Assembly: GCA_026120185.1 (NCBI GenBank) | Contig: JANUWF010003367.1 | Location: 682,001-746,000, forward strand | Direction of reading: 5' to 3' | Source: Voacanga thouarsii | Taxonomy: Eukaryota; Streptophyta; Magnoliopsida; Gentianales; Apocynaceae | Length of the DNA stretch: 64,000 nt | In this document: positions 1 through 10,800 of the stretch, piece after piece | Position numbering within the stretch: the first letter of the stretch is position 1 | Layout of the letters: each line of letters begins with the position of its first letter | The notes under the pieces: model-generated | Databases searched by the model: none | The model's input: only the letters and a program-made list of their open reading frames with translations | What the model was told of the DNA's origin: nothing | Made by a program: the position numbers and the translations under genes

Positions 1-33
1 TATGCTTTATAGGTGAATGATCCATAAAACCAT

Positions 34-762
34 GTGTCAAATATATGTTTGAAGAATCTTGCTTGGGGACCTTTGAGAAAAGTAAAAACATATACTGGGT
101 ACATTATTAATGGCTATAGATTTCACACCCACGAACACGCCGAAGGAAAGAAAACAGTGAATTCTGGAGTTTGTGTTAAGGGGGGTGAAAAGGACTCAAT
201 AGGAAGTGATTATTATGGGATTCTTAAAGAGATTATTGAAGTAGAGTTTCCTGGTAATCCATCACAAAAAGTTATCCTTCTTAAATGTGATTGGTTTAAT
301 CAAACAACAAATCGCGGTGTTAGAATACATAAGGAGTATAAGATTGTTGATATTAATTGCAAGAGGAGCTATCCAAAATATGATCCGTTTGTATTAGCTC
401 AACAGGCATCTCAGGTGTACTATGCCTCATATCTAGGATGCAAAAGACCAAGATCCGATTGGTTAGATGTGTGTAAAGTAGAAGTTCGACATGTGATTGA
501 TGCACCTGTGATTGATAAAGCTTACCAAGAAGAGGTGGATATTCACAATGCAATGAGCATTTCCTTAGTTGTTGATCTTGGTCCCTTAGCTCATGAAACG
601 GGCACAAGTGATTTGTTGGATATTCAAGAAAAAAGATTACTTAGGGATACAAATGAACTCGAAGATGAGGATGAAGATGAAGACGAAGGTAACTGGAATA
701 CAGATAGCACAACAGAGATGGAAGAAGAAGAATATATATCAGAGGATGACTCAAGTGATTAA
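34..762 (+). CDS. TNP2-like CACTA transposase, last exon (DUF4216 domain)
   Basis: The open frame runs from the window edge region to TAA at 760-762. It begins with non-ATG codons, so this is an internal exon and not a gene start. The protein matches the C-terminal DUF4216 block of plant CACTA transposases: AWGPLR, GYIINGYRFHT, NSGVCVKG, YYGILKEIIEVEF, and KRSYPKYDPFVLAQQASQ followed by VYYASY. The same block is encoded at 48756-47996 in CACTA2. The protein ends in a strongly acidic tail of Glu/Asp runs (about residues 205-242), which CACTA2 shares. The function of DUF4216 is not known; it always accompanies Transposase_21. Unlike the CACTA2 copy, this exon has no frameshift. Confidence 0.88.
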   Translation: MSNICLKNLAWGPLRKVKTYTGYIINGYRFHTHEHAEGKKTVNSGVCVKGGEKDSIGSDYYGILKEIIEVEFPGNPSQKVILLKCDWFNQTTNRGVRIHKEYKIVDINCKRSYPKYDPFVLAQQASQVYYASYLGCKRPRSDWLDVCKVEVRHVIDAPVIDKAYQEEVDIHNAMSISLVVDLGPLAHETGTSDLLDIQEKRLLRDTNELEDEDEDEDEGNWNTDSTTEMEEEEYISEDDSSD

Positions 763-919
763 AGTACATTTATAATACGTTTGTGATGTAAAGTTTAAAT
801 AATTCATGATGGTTGCTTATATTTTTGATCAATAATCTATGTTAAAATTTCATGTTTTACTAATTTATTGGATGATCAATTATTATACCATTTTTTTGTC
901 CTTCTTATTAGCTTAAATA

Positions 920-1165
920 TAGTTAAGTATGAGTCAATGCTAATTATTTTCTTTTCCACAAGTGTTCTTTACATTTCCATAGGTATGCTTCTTTTTTTTT
1001 TATTTTAAATACAGTTAAGTGTTAGGGGAGACTCTAACTATTTTCTTTTCCACAGGTGTTCTTTGCCTTTCCACAAGTATACTTAAAAAAAAAAAATACA
1101 ATTAAGCATGAGTCAATGCTAACTATTTTCAGCTCAACAGGTGTTCTTTGCTTTTCCAAAGGTAT
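920..1165 (+). repeat. Three tandem ~90-bp repeats inside CACTA1
   Basis: Three imperfect copies start near 922, 1012 and 1099. Each has GTTAAG/ATTAAG, then a GAGTCAATGCTAA-type stretch, a CTATTTTC block, CCACAGGTGTTCTTTGC, TTTCCA and an A/T-rich spacer. They lie between the transposase stop and the GGGTGATCA module. No coding potential is visible. Confidence 0.75.
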
Positions 1166-1187
1166 ATTTTTTTATCTAATATATGAA

Positions 1188-1735
1188 CTGGATCCCCGTG
1201 AGTGATGGGTGATCACTCCCCGTGAATGATGGGTGATCATTCCCCGTGAGTGATGGGTGATCACTCCTCCTGGGTGATGGGTGATTACCCTTAAATTAAT
1301 TGTTGTTGTTGGCATTGACTTTTTATTATAGATGTCTTCTTTGTTAGGATATAAAACCTGTATAAAAGCTGTATAAAAGAACACACATTTCATTATCTGA
1401 TGGCTTTGATCCATTGACAAAGGAAGAATCATGCACTCGCCCTTCAAAAGTCATGAAAAAAGTTACAGACTTATGTGCAAGAATAAAGCCATTTTGAAAG
1501 AAAACAAAAATAACAAACCTTTTCTTTCTCAAGTTGTATAAATGGCCAAGTTTCTACATATTCTAGTTTATCTATTGGCAATTAATTTTTTGTTATGGAG
1601 AATGTGTTCTTTGATACAGGTTTTGTTGTAAATGTTTTGTGTGTTTGATGTGTTGATGATACTTGGAATATGTTTGAATGTGGTATTAATGCCTGGAAAA
1701 TGACCATTTTATAGGGGAGATTGTCAAATTTTTTT
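1188..1735 (+). promoter_or_regulatory. GTGATGGGTGATCA module upstream of CACTA1 ORF2
   Basis: The module opens with four tandem ~24-bp units built on CGTGAGTGATGGGTGATCA (1193-1292), each with a palindromic TGATCA core. It ends with GCCTGGAAAAT, then TATAGGGGAGA (1710-1720) and GTCAAATTTTTTT. The ORF2 ATG follows about 95 bp later. The same two end blocks, in the same order and orientation relative to the ORFs, occur twice in CACTA2 (47384-47585 and 52316-52508). In CACTA1 the middle is about 300 bp longer. A role as promoter, or as a binding site for an element protein, is inference from position and conservation. Confidence 0.5.
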
Positions 1736-1815
1736 ATAAATTTGCATTTATAACTTGTTCTACATATATATTACAAATATATTTGAAATTTAAATAAATT
1801 TATTTCAAAATTAGG

Positions 1816-3554
1816 ATGTCTGGCGATGGACAGTCTTCTGGAGGTGCTGGAACGGACCAACATACCCATCCTCTTGACACCTCATCACCATCACACGCAC
1901 GGCGCCTCTCCGTACCACGAATGATTTCTGGTTCACCTTCGCAATCAAGAGGGGCTTTTCTAGCAGATGCTCCTACTTCTGCATCACACCATATAGGATC
2001 ACAGGCCACAGACGGCCGACCTATGATTATTCCTCGAGGAGATGGGTGTGTAATTTATAATTATTGATTGATTTCCGATTCAGTATATCTTCTTTAATAA
2101 TCATATTACTTTCCTTTCTGGTTATACAAAATAGGTTTGCTGGTTCAGATAAATGTGTGAGAGAGATTCAAGGCATATTCAAGAAACAATTCAATGGTTC
2201 GTACGCTACATACTCACATGTCCCGATAAACGTTCAGGACATGTGGTTCAAGGAGTGGGGAGTATGTTTCTTTTACTTTCTTACAAATTTAATCTCATGT
2301 ATATGTTATTGAAACTTATATGCTCAGGTGTCATTTGTTGTATTTGCAAACAAATACTTTAAACTGTTAATTTAAACTTTAACGCCGATGGTTTACTATA
2401 TTTGCAGAAGTTATTTCATTGGGTTCCCGAGCATGGTCCCCAGATACGGAAAAATTGGGAAAGGAAGTGTGCAAAAAGGCTTTTCGATACTTTGTCGAAG
2501 ACTCGAAAGAGCACGCCTGGTATCTCATGTCCAACTTGGATTGATCCAACTAATTGGTCGGAGATGAACAAACATTGGTTGGATCCCAAATATCAATGAG
2601 CCGTGAAGTCTGCAAAGCAAAATCGGTCTCGTACCGGTGTCACTCACACAGGAGGTTCCATCTCTATCATTGAGCACGAGGAACGCATGGTAAATTCAAT
2701 TTTATTAACTTTTGTATATTTCAAAATTGTCAAAATCATGCACTCGCATTTGAAATAATATTCTTTTCTATTAATTAAACTACAGAGAAGACGTGAAGGG
2801 GACATATTTAGCTATCTGGACATGTTCAAAAAACTACATATGTTCTAGAACGGGGAAAGACAGGGTCAGTTTGTGGGCGAGCGTCCGCAGAAGATATTGG
2901 TAAAAATAATTTATTCTTACATTACTTATTGTAATAGGTCTTCTTTTAATTTTTATAAACTCACGTTATTTCAGGAGGAGGCAAATGTCATCAAAGAGTG
3001 CTACTCTCAAATGGAGTCTAGTGGGGTCCGTTGACTCCATTGCTATGCCAAATGACAAGGCCATTATCATTGAGGTAGCTGGCGGATTCAACAAAGGTCG
3101 TGTCTACGGGTTGGGATCAGAGGCTACTCACATTAAGGAGCAGATGCATGCATCTCATTTATTAGGATCATCTTCATCCACTCCTATTGATGTTGACCAG
3201 ATAGTTGAGACTAGGGTTCAACAGAGGATTCAGGAGGTTGAGGATCGATGGAGGCATCGAGAGAGGAGTCGCGAGGATAAGTACAAGCGCCGTGAGGAGA
3301 GGATTAAAAAGAATTTTGAACATAAAGTTGCGGGAATCACTTCTTGGATGGCAGTTATGTCCGAGAAGATGGGGGTTGCTATGCCACAGCTGTCTTCGGT
3401 ATTTGAGGACGAGGACATGGATGAGGATGAGGACGAAGACGAAGATGATGATTTATTTGTTTCCCCACCTGATTATCACCCCGGTCCTAGTACTGGGTTT
3501 GATGGTCCTCCCGCTCCTCCTTCCGCTAGTGCTCCTAATCCTTTAGCTACATGA
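1816..3554 (+). pseudogene. CACTA1 second ORF, Transposase_24-type, split and broken
   Basis: Five exon-like blocks with GT..AG borders can be followed: 1816-about 2046 (starting MSGDGQSSGG), 2135-2261, 2408-about 2689, 2786-about 2899 and 2974-3554. The products, with VREIQGIFKKQF, RKNWERKCAKRLFD, CPTWIDPTNWSEM and THTGGSISI, match the plant En/Spm-type Transposase_24 family. The last exon carries a charged helix rich in Arg, Glu and Lys (about 3190-3340), an acidic run, and a Pro/Ser tail. The reading is broken: TGA at 2597-2599, TAG at 2846-2848, and a frame change near 3020. The homologous ORF of CACTA2 is at 47164-45450. In En/Spm this position holds the accessory DNA-binding protein; that role here is inferred. 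Confidence 0.75.
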
Positions 3555-3788
3555 TTGTATTTTGAACATTATTTATCTATTGTGATACTTATATGTAAAC
3601 ACATGTTTAGATTATTGTAGTTTTACTTTATGATTTGGCATGTAGTTTATTATTGGTTTCGAAATTTTATTTATTTTATTAGATTTTATTTGTTTTATTA
3701 GTTTTACATTACATATTTGATATTTATGAGAAAAATTGCTTAAATATTTGTCACTGGTTTTCTAAAATTAATTTATTTAAAATTAATT

Positions 3789-4847
3789 TTGACAAATATT
3801 TGTCACAAGTTGCTACAGGTTTGCGACGGATTTTTTTATTTTTTTAAATTGCAATTATTTCGTTGCATATCCGTAGCAAGTTGCTACGGATTTGCGACGG
3901 ATTTTTTAATTTTTTTGAAATTGCAATTATTCCGTCGCAAATCCGTAGCAAACTTGCTACGGATTTGTGACGGATTTTTTAATTTTTTTTGAAATTGAAA
4001 TTAATCCGTCGCTACGGATTTGCTATGGATTTTTTAATTTTTTTACATTGTAATTATTCCGTCACAAATCCGTACACAAATCCGTAGCAAGTCGCTACGG
4101 ATTTGTGACGGATTTTTTTTTTATTTTTTTGTTGTAATTATTCCGTCGCAAATCCGTTGCAAGTTGCTATCGATTTGCGATGGAATAATTAATCTGTCGG
4201 AAATCCGTAGCAACTTGCTACGGATTTGCGACAGATTTTTTTAATTTTTTTGTTGTAATTATTCCGTCACAAATCCGTAGCATGTTGCTACGGATTTTTT
4301 AATTTTTTTAAATTATAATTAATCCGTCGCAAATTCGTAGCCAATTGCTACAGATTTGCGACGGCATCTTCCACATTTATTTTAATTTCGAAAAATCCCT
4401 CTTAACTTGCAACGGATTTGTGACGGATATTTTTTCGTTTATTTTAAATATGTAATTATGCCGTCGCAAATCTGTAGCTCTTTGTTAGGGATTTGCGACG
4501 GAATTATTTTCCATTGTATGAAAATATTCCATCGCAAATTCGTCGCAGATTGCGTCGAATTTTTTTTTCACATTTTATTTTTTTTCCAATTATTCCGTCG
4601 CAAATCCGTAGCAACTTGCTACGGATTTACGACGGATTATAAAATCCGTCGCAAATCACTAGCAAAATGTAATTTGGTTGACCAGAGATTTGGCCGTCGC
4701 AAATGTGTTGCTATTTGCGTCGGATTTAGTTTTCCGTCGCTGTTTGCGACGCTCTTATTTGCGACGGCCTATCCGTCGCAACACTTGATTTGCGACGGAT
4801 TTGCTACGGATTTGGCTGTCGCAAATAGTATATTTTTTTTTGTAGTG
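3789..4847 (+). repeat. Subterminal palindromic array and right terminus of CACTA1
   Basis: About a dozen imperfect units alternate TTGCTACGGATTTGCGACGGA with its reverse complement, separated by AT-rich spacers of 20-40 bp. Units therefore pair as hairpins (for example around 4155-4240 and 4590-4640). Subterminal arrays of this kind bind the TNPA-type protein in En/Spm elements. The terminal GTAGTG ends at 4847. The open frame that can be read through 4407-4916 is a by-product of the array. Confidence 0.85.
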
Positions 4848-5038
4848 TTAATGCTTCGCTCCCTAGTTCATCAATCTCAATTGTCATCCTCTCTATTGGG
4901 CTACTCTTGCTATTAATTTTCAACAACAATCTTTTGCAAACATCATTTTCTTACACGAAACTGAAGGAAAATACTTAAAGTCAATTTGTTGGTTTTCTGG
5001 TTACCTCGGAAAATTGTAGTAGTAGTGAATTACACAGC
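4848..5038 (+). promoter_or_regulatory. Residual upstream region of quinoprotein gene A
   Basis: Only about 190 bp separate the CACTA1 terminus from the start codon of gene A. I see no clear TATA box here, whereas gene B has TATATAG about 80 bp before its ATG. The original gene A promoter has probably been displaced or replaced by the transposon. Confidence 0.4.
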
Positions 5039-5912
5039 ATGGCATTAGAAATTATTTCTCCCAGGACCGAAAATGGAAATCTTGTTTTCAATCTCATGAC
5101 AGTATGCTTAATTGTTCTTGCCAATAATACCACGACAGAAGTAAGTACAAGATCTTATTTTGTTTTGTTCCAATCACTGGTTAACTAATATGTAAATATT
5201 CTTCGATTTTCAAATGAATTTATTTAGTGGTTCATTAATCATGGAGGCGACATAACTAACCGAAGGAATGTTGTGGGAGAATTTCTGATAAACCCTATCA
5301 TTGTGAAGAAGTTGAGACCGAAATGGAAGTTCATTGCTGGATTTGATATTACTGCAACACCAGCAGTAGCCGATGGAGCAGTGTACTTCCCCTCATGGAG
5401 TGGGAATCTGTATGCTGTTGATGCTCGAAATGGAACTCTTATCTGGAAACGGAATATCGGAAAGTTAACTGGGCTGCCTGGAACGGGTTATACTGTGAAC
5501 GTTTCTGTTACAAAATCCACCCCCACGGTGGCCGGCCACATTTTGATTTGTGGAATTTATGGACCTGCTGTTGTATTCACGGTCAAGCGTTCAGCAGGAC
5601 AACTTGTATGGTCTACCAAAATTGACTCGAACCCGTTAAGGGTGATAACAGCATCTGGAACACTTCACCTTGGGTTAGTCTATTTTCTCCTAGCTTCCTT
5701 CGACATTCTTAGGAAAAAAGCAATTGTGTCATGCTCTATATATATGCTTGTCCTATAGCTCTTGATTTTCTGCCAGAGGCACTGTTGATCGTTTCTGCAT
5801 AGCCCTGATCTGTTTTCATTTCTGAAACCATGTTTATTGTCTTGTTATTATCAATTTTCCAGCGATTTCTGAAGAGTTATAATATTTAGTTAAAGGACTT
5901 GCAGTAGAATAT

Positions 5913-6465
5913 CACTACAAGAAAAATACAGTTTAGCGATGGATTTTTCGCAGTCGTTAATTTATGATGAAATAGTGACAGTATAAGAATTCGTTGCTAA
6001 GTTGTGATAGTATTGCAACGAAAAACTAAATTCTGGAAATAAATTTTTTTTTGGATTTTTCAACTATTTGTCGCAAATTTGTCAATAATTAGTAACGGAT
6101 TTGCGACAGATTCATCTAATCATAAATTAAAACAAAAGAAAATTAAAATCCATCACAAATTCCTAGCTAATTAGTGACGATTTTGAGATAGAATTTCAAA
6201 ATTAATTTATTTTTATGCGAGCCTTCGTTAATCTGTCGTTAATTTGGAATAAATTTGTGATGAAAAATTAGACTGTTGTTGATTCGTCACAAATCTACAA
6301 AAAAATACTATATAATTAATATATAGCACAAAAAAAAACACAAAAATATCAATAACCTAGTGGTAAGGTACGTGCTCCCTCACAACAAGAATGTGGGTTC
6401 AAACCCCATGTAAAACGGTAGTCATCCGATGCATTAGCGACGAATTTAGCTGTTGCTATAGTAGC
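5913..6465 (+). mobile_element. Small non-autonomous CACTA-like element in intron 2 of gene A
   Basis: The left end CACTACAAGAAAAATACAG at 5913 is a typical CACTA terminus. It is followed by GCGATGGATTTT, GCGACAGATT and related TTGCGACGG-type subterminal repeats seen in the other CACTA elements here. The right end is decayed; the best candidate is TATAGTAG near 6465. There is no ORF. It lies wholly within intron 2 (5674-6509), so splicing of gene A could in principle have tolerated it. Confidence 0.6.
6353..6411 (+). other. tRNA-like (SINE-type) segment with A and B boxes
   Basis: AACCTAGTGGTAAGGTA resembles a Pol III A box and GGGTTCAAACCCC fits the B-box consensus, about 30 bp further on. 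The segment aligns over some 54 bp with 21188-21241 (minus strand) in another non-autonomous CACTA element. There is no intact acceptor stem, so I call it tRNA-derived and not a tRNA gene. Confidence 0.45.
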
Positions 6466-6778
6466 TTGTAAATGCTGGTTTCTGTGAATCTCAAATTTTC
6501 AACTTGTAGGGCATACTATGTAGGAGTGTCCTCACTGGAAGAACTTCTACCAGTTGGACAACGCTGCACATTCTGTGGTAGCCTGGTTAAGCTAGATGTC
6601 CATACCGGTGCAATTTTATGGCAAACGTATACACTTCCGGATAACGGAGGTATGATAAATGGATATTCTGGGGTAGCTATTTGGGGAAGTAGCCCCTCCA
6701 TCGATATTGTGAGAGGACTCATTTATATAGCTACTGGAAACCTATATAATGCTCCACCGGAAGTGCTCGAATGTCAAG

Positions 6779-7794
6779 TGTTGAAAATGGCAACTTTGGG
6801 AGTTAATAATGTTTAACTCATGATTAGTTAGCCTAAAACAATTAATGGGAATTGTTCTTAACATGTTAGAGATTGTTTTGATTGTGGTAGAAGCCATTTT
6901 CATGGTGGGAATCCATAATTAAATGTTGTTAAAGTTGGGTGTTTAACCATTTGGGAACTCATGTTAGACATGAGTCCCACATGGGAAAAATAGAGGAGTG
7001 TGGAAGCCTTTATATACTAAAAGGCTTTTTTTATAGACTTAATAGAAAAGCCCAAGGTATGGAGGATGCCACACGCGCGCGCCGCCCGCCCGGCCCGGCT
7101 TGGGCTTGGCCCATGTTTTCACGATCCTCTATTTTTATTTGGTCCAATTAACTCTAACTTGAAAAGGAATAGGAAACATAAAATCTGGTAAGGGAATTAG
7201 GGCTTCCTAATCTGAGTTGGGTTTTAAGTTTCCTAAGGCGTAATTAAAAGGGGGAACAGAGCTGCCATTAGGGTTAACCCCTTTTCGTGCTTTTTTGCCT
7301 CCTGCAAGAAAATTTGCCGCTTTGGTTCTCTCTCCACGTTCCATAATTGTTTGACTTATCGGGACCGGTGAACTGAGGGGATTTTCGAGGTGATCACAGT
7401 TGGTGTGCGTCAACAGTGATCTGAGACCATCTTATCCTGCAAGAAGAGTCGCTGTACCCATCGCACCGGAGTGGGGCGAATAGCTTCTTGAAGGCAAACC
7501 AGTATTAGACTGGTGATTCGGTCAGCAGTACAGTACGTTGCAGCGCAGCTTGTCCAGAGGAGTGCCAGTGCTAGGTACATTCTGGTAGAACCGCGAGCAA
7601 GTCTCTCAGGTATACTACTAACTTATTTATCAAGTTTGAATTCTATCTAGTTACATTACGTTTGGACTGTGTGGCTTTACCGATATTGTTGATATTTGAT
7701 AATTGCAATTGTTAGAGCCCTGGGGGTATAGGCGGTGCTTGTTCAATTCGGTTGAGTTGCCTGTCTGTGCTCGTAGGTACCCTGTTTTCTAATA
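6779..7794 (+). repeat. 5' LTR of Copia1
   Basis: This is a direct repeat of 12470-13486. It contains a GC-rich patch (about 7070-7110) and a TATATACT sequence near 7013. I found no TGGTATCAGAG primer site just after it, unlike the other LTR elements in this window. The primer tRNA of this element is therefore unidentified. Minus-strand open frames within it are incidental. Confidence 0.88.
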
Positions 7795-7834
7795 GTCTTC
7801 AAGAAGCTATTCTGCAATTATCTGTGTGTGTGCA

Positions 7835-10800
7835 ATGGCCAGTTCGTCAGGTACTGCATTTGCTGCGTATAAGCCTTTGGTTGACTTGAATGGTCTGCCG
7901 GACAAGTTTGGTCCAGGGCAGAATTTCAAGCGTTGGCAACAACGCATGAAAATTTGGTTGACCATGAGGGGCTTATTGTCAGCAGTGTAGGTAGACAGGC
8001 CCATACCAACTAAAAGACATCCTAGAGTAGCTGAGATTGCTGCGTGGGATGAGCGGAACAATGTAGGCAGAGGGACAATACTGTCAGCATTGACAAATGC
8101 TCTCTTTGATGTCTATTGTTCTGAGTCATACACAGCAAATATGCTATGGGATAAGTTGGATAGGAAATATAATACCGAGGATCAAGGTCTGGAAAGGTAT
8201 TATGTCTCCAAATTCCTGAAGTTTCAGATGGTTGAGGGCAAGTCTGTGACTGAACAGACTCAAGAGTTGCAATTGATTTTTCATTCTTTTCATGAATCGG
8301 ATATGGAACTTCCTGAGAAGTTTCAAGTGATGTCAGTGATAGAGAAATTTCCTAAGTCTTGGGAGGACTTTGGTATGTCCCTCAAACACAAGACGGAGAA
8401 GATTTCTCTAAACGATCTGATGAAATTAATATCCATTGAGGAGCAACATAGAAAGAATAGTCATATTGTACCTGTGGAGTCTAATGTCCATGTGGTGACT
8501 ACTGGGAAGAAGAGAAATAATTAGAGGAATGTGGGGGTTAACTCAAATTCTAAAAACATAAACAAGACAAAAGGCAAGGCCAAGAAGAAACCGAAAGCAA
8601 ATAAACTTTGCTGGAATTGTGGTCAGGTTGGACATTGGGCTAAGGACTATCCGTCTAAAAAGCCTAAAGTCAAACAAGGATCAAATTCTGAAGCACAAGT
8701 CAATGTGGTGGTAGAGGATACTAGTCAAGCGGAGACTGATTTGAGTACTTACCTTGCTGAGGTTTGTACCATTAAGGCTGAGACTGGCATCACTACTTCC
8801 AATGATGATGAAAGGTATGTTTCTGTTAACCCAAAAGTCTTTACTATTTATGAGCCACTTGAATGGCTGGTTGATATTGGAGCAAATGTGCACGTTTGTG
8901 CTGATAAATTGCTTTTTGTGTCTTACCAGCCTATTAAAGGAAAAACTGTGAAGATGGGGAACTCAACTGCAGCCAATGTGTTGGGGATTGGACGTGTGGA
9001 CTTGAAGTTTCCTTTAGGGCGTATTCTTTCTCTTTATAGGGTGCAACATGTTCCAACAGTTCGTAGGAATATTCTTAGTGGTTCATGTTTAGTTAGAGAG
9101 GGTTATGAATTTACTTTCAAATGTAATAAAGTAGTGATTATGCATTACAATTCTTTTGTTGGCAAATGTTATTTGTCAGATGGTTTATTTAAATTAAGAG
9201 TTGAACCTTTTACTTCTGATTTGAATAAAGCTTCTTCTATTGAGAATTCTGTTTATTCTATGGTGCATATTATTGAATCCACTGATGTTTGGCATAGTAG
9301 ACTTGGACATTTAAATTTAGATTTTGTTAAAAGAATGATGAATTTAGACTTGATCCCTAAACATTCAATTGATAGGAAAAATAAATGTCAAGTGTGTGTG
9401 GAAGCTAAAACAACTAGGAAACCCTATCATTCAATTGAAAGGGATTTAAAAATACTTGATTTAGTTCACACAGACATTTGTGAATTCAATAGCTTGTTGA
9501 CTAGGGATCATAAGAAATACTTCATTATTTTTATTGACGATTGCAGTAAATATTGCTATGTTTATTTACTTAAACATAAAGATGAAGCACTTTAAAAGTT
9601 TCTCATATTTAAAAATGAAGCTGAAACTCAAACTGGCAAGAAACTTAAAAGGTTAAGATCTGATAGAGGTGGAGAGTATGGGTCTAATCCATTTGTTGAA
9701 TATTGCCAAAGCAATGGCATAATTCATGAGGAGACACCCTCTTATTCTCCCCAGTCTAATGGGATTGCTGAACGGAAAAATAGAACGTTTAAAGATATGA
9801 TCAACAGTTTACTTTTGAATTCTGGATTGCCTAAGTATATGTGGGGTGAGGCTTTGAATACGGCTTGCCATATTTTGAACAGAGTCCCTCATAAACATAA
9901 AGAGGTAACTCCATTTGAAATCTGGAAAGGTAGGAAACCTAACTTAAAATACTTCCGTGTGTGGGGTTGTCTTGCAAAAGTTCTAATCCCTGAACATAAA
10001 AGGAAGAAGTTAGGACCAAAGACTGTTGATGCCATCTTTATTGGTTATGTGGAAACAAGCTATGCCATGAGGTTTTTGGTAATTAAGTCCGAAATACCTG
10101 GTATAGATTGTAACACTATCATTCAAAACCATGATACTACATTCTTTGAGAATGTGTTTCCCATGAAAACTGGTTTGCCTCAAGATGTTTCTACTTTAGA
10201 TTCAGCCTTAACATCTGATTCCATTCCTGATCATGTGGAAAGGATGAAAGATGTGGGGGCAGGTCCAAATAGTCCCAATACTCAAATTGAGAAATTGGAA
10301 GAACCTAGAAGGAGTAAGAGAGCTAAGGTTGTCAAGGACTTTGGAAGTGACTTTGTCACTTACAATGTTAAGGACGAACCTTTGACTTTTCAAGTAGCTA
10401 TGGCTTCCTCAGAAGCAGGGCATTGGAAAGGAGCTGTCAAGAGTGAGATGGATTCCATTGTCTCCAATGGGACATGGGAATTGGTAGATCTCCCTCCTGG
10501 GTGTAGTACAATTGGATGTAAATGGATATTTAAGAAGAAACTTAAACCAGATGGGACCATAGATAAGCATAAAGCCAGATTAGTTGCCAAAGGGTTTAGA
10601 CAGAAAGAGGGAATAGACTATTTTGATACATACTCTCCTACATACTCTCCTGTTGCTCGTTTGACTACAATCCAAGTGCTAATTGCATTGGCTTCCATAT
10701 ATGGTCTCACCATCCACCAAATGGATGTGAAGACATCTTTTTTTCATGGTGATCTTGAAGAAGAGATTTATATGGATCAACCCGAGGGATTTGTAGCCAA

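Larger units (their letters stand above)
1..4847 (+). mobile_element. CACTA (En/Spm-type) DNA transposon, 3' part (CACTA1)
   Basis: The right end is a run of T followed by GTAGTG at 4847, the reverse complement of the CACTAC terminus of this superfamily. The left end lies outside the window. Inside, in order, are the DUF4216 end of the TNP2-like transposase (to 762), a 90-bp triple repeat, a GGGTGATCA-motif module, a split second ORF of Transposase_24 type, and about 1 kb of palindromic subterminal repeats. The order is the same as in the complete element CACTA2 at 45016-55348, which supports the call. The 3 bp after the end are TTA; the matching left duplication cannot be seen. The element stops about 190 bp before the start codon of quinoprotein gene A. 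Confidence 0.9.

Noticed and set aside
4407..4916. 169-codon plus-strand frame
   Set aside because: It lies inside the CACTA1 subterminal repeat array and crosses the transposon end.
5273..5758. Independent short quinoprotein gene starting at 5273
   Set aside because: The first codon is GTG within exon 2 and the frame runs into intron 2; it is part of gene A.
6353..6411. Functional tRNA gene
   Set aside because: A and B boxes are present but no acceptor stem closes and the segment is inside a transposon; called tRNA-like only.
7207..7413. Minus-strand frame repeated at 12897-13103
   Set aside because: Both are the same antisense stretch of the Copia1 LTR; duplication is due to the LTR, not to conservation of a protein.
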